Origin: Branchiostoma floridae
Taxonomy: Eukaryota > Chordata > Leptocardii > Amphioxiformes > Branchiostomatidae
Direction of reading: 5' to 3'
NCBI RefSeq assembly: GCF_000003815.2
Contig: NC_049982.1
Location: 18,591,534-18,655,533, forward strand
Length of the DNA: 64,000 bases
In this document: piece after piece, positions 63,248-64,000 of the stretch
Layout of the letters: each line of letters opens with the position of its first letter
Position numbering within the stretch: position 1 is the first letter of the stretch
Translations under genes and position numbers: made by a program
The notes under the pieces: generated by a model
What the model was told of the DNA's origin: nothing
Seen by the model: only the letters and a program-made list of their open reading frames with translations
Database searches by the model: none

Positions 63248-64000
63248 TCTGGTAGTACGGCTGGGGTGAGTCAAGTTCAACGGACGGGACAGGGGCAACG
63301 AGAGGGACAAGGAGAGTCGAGCGAGTGACGGTGACCGAGGCGGGCGAGAGGAAGGAGGAGGGGAGGTGTCTAGAAAATACAGGCTGAGTGACCCCGAAAC
63401 TGAGAGAGGCGCCGGCCCGGAGTACCGAGTCCGCGGGGTTGACCAGCAAGGGACTCTGACAGAGCTCCGACCCGGAGTGCCTGCGGCAGTAACGACCTGT
63501 GGTAGCGGCAAAGAGAGCGGCAGTGGCCGGCCGGGCAAGGCTGGACAGCCACGCGGCGGGCGGGATGGTGACCGGAGAAAGAGCGGGCCCGAGCAGAGAG
63601 TCCATACAGAGAGAGACACAGGAGGAAGGTCGGTGGGCTCGCATAATATCATTGGCGCACCGTGCACACCGGCCTAGTTCTGTTGTTACTTACTTTGCTA
63701 AATGATATGTTGTATTACTTTTAGATTCTGTTATTTTGTAGGCGACCTAGTTAGATTTGTGACATTGACTCAGATGAGCGATCGGGAGTTTGTGATCATG
63801 AGCGGCCAGGAGTTTACTGGGGTCCAACGTTTCCCGACCAAATCTGGGTCAGGAGGGAGTAGAGAGAATTTTATGTGTTTTCAGTCTGAGTTATGGAATA
63901 GAGTAGAGTAGCTTTAGCTAGGTTATTTTCTATATAGGAATGGGACAGCAAAGCAAGTATTTTGTGACAAACCTTCGGCCACGCGCTGGGCGGCGAGCAT
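63248..64000 (+). mobile_element. Start of retrotransposon interior (truncated by window end)
   Basis: After the putative primer-binding site the sequence is GC-rich to about 63680, then AT-rich. Frames run both ways through the GC-rich part, but I recognise no gag, protease or reverse transcriptase motif in what is visible. It may be the untranslated leader, or a solo LTR with unrelated flank. It is annotated as retrotransposon only because of its place next to the LTR. Confidence 0.35.

Noticed and set aside
63060..63667. Long GC-rich frames on both strands at the right end
   Set aside because: They overlap the LTR and leader of a retrotransposon, are proline/serine or arginine/glycine rich, and show no domain.

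Overview
The window is animal nuclear DNA and most likely comes from a cephalochordate (amphioxus, Branchiostoma-like). The inference rests on intron-dense genes with short phase-1 exons, secreted mosaic proteins built from ShKT, LCCL, hevein-like and astacin modules, a large TIR/NACHT innate-immune gene, a globin with three introns, and AT-rich introns full of MITEs, SINEs and minisatellites. I could not run a species search, so this assignment is inference. All gene models below were assembled by hand from GT/AG splice sites, reading phase and family resemblance. Each complete model closes in frame from start to stop.

Layout. (1) 1-23.8 kb is an astacin metalloprotease cluster: the 3' end of one gene (+), a complete gene whose catalytic domain is interrupted by ShKT-LCCL-ShKT modules (+), a second interrupted paralogue with three ShKT modules and a destroyed zinc site (+), and a convergent gene (-) with an uninterrupted catalytic domain followed by a chitin-binding-like module and two copies of an unnamed domain. 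(2) 25.5-34.7 kb is a Cys-loop ligand-gated anion channel of the GABA-A/glycine type (-). It carries three tandem 153-nt versions of the exon coding M1 and the start of the pore helix. (3) 38.1-40.75 kb is a globin (+) with neuroglobin-type intron positions. (4) 42.5-46.4 kb is a TIR - transmembrane - NACHT protein (+). (5) 47.5-60.0 kb holds two convergent ERGIC2 paralogues, a divergent one (+) and a conventional one (-). (6) 61.5-62.8 kb is the 3' end of a SMYD4-like SET/MYND methyltransferase gene (-), followed to its right by an LTR and primer-binding site of a retrotransposon running off the window.

How it fits together. In the astacin cluster one phase-1 intron, just after the first strand of the catalytic domain, is empty in the minus-strand gene. 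In its two plus-strand cousins it is filled with different sets of symmetric 1-1 modules, so the cluster shows exon shuffling into the inside of an enzyme domain and then loss of catalysis in one copy. The channel gene suggests mutually exclusive splicing that would alter pore residues. The TIR-TM-NACHT gene combines a possible NADase domain, a membrane anchor and an STAND ATPase in one polypeptide. The rest of the sequence is mainly repeats: a 24-bp minisatellite, inverted octamer repeats, a hairpin-ended dispersed family, a 1.4-kb palindromic element and several MITEs.
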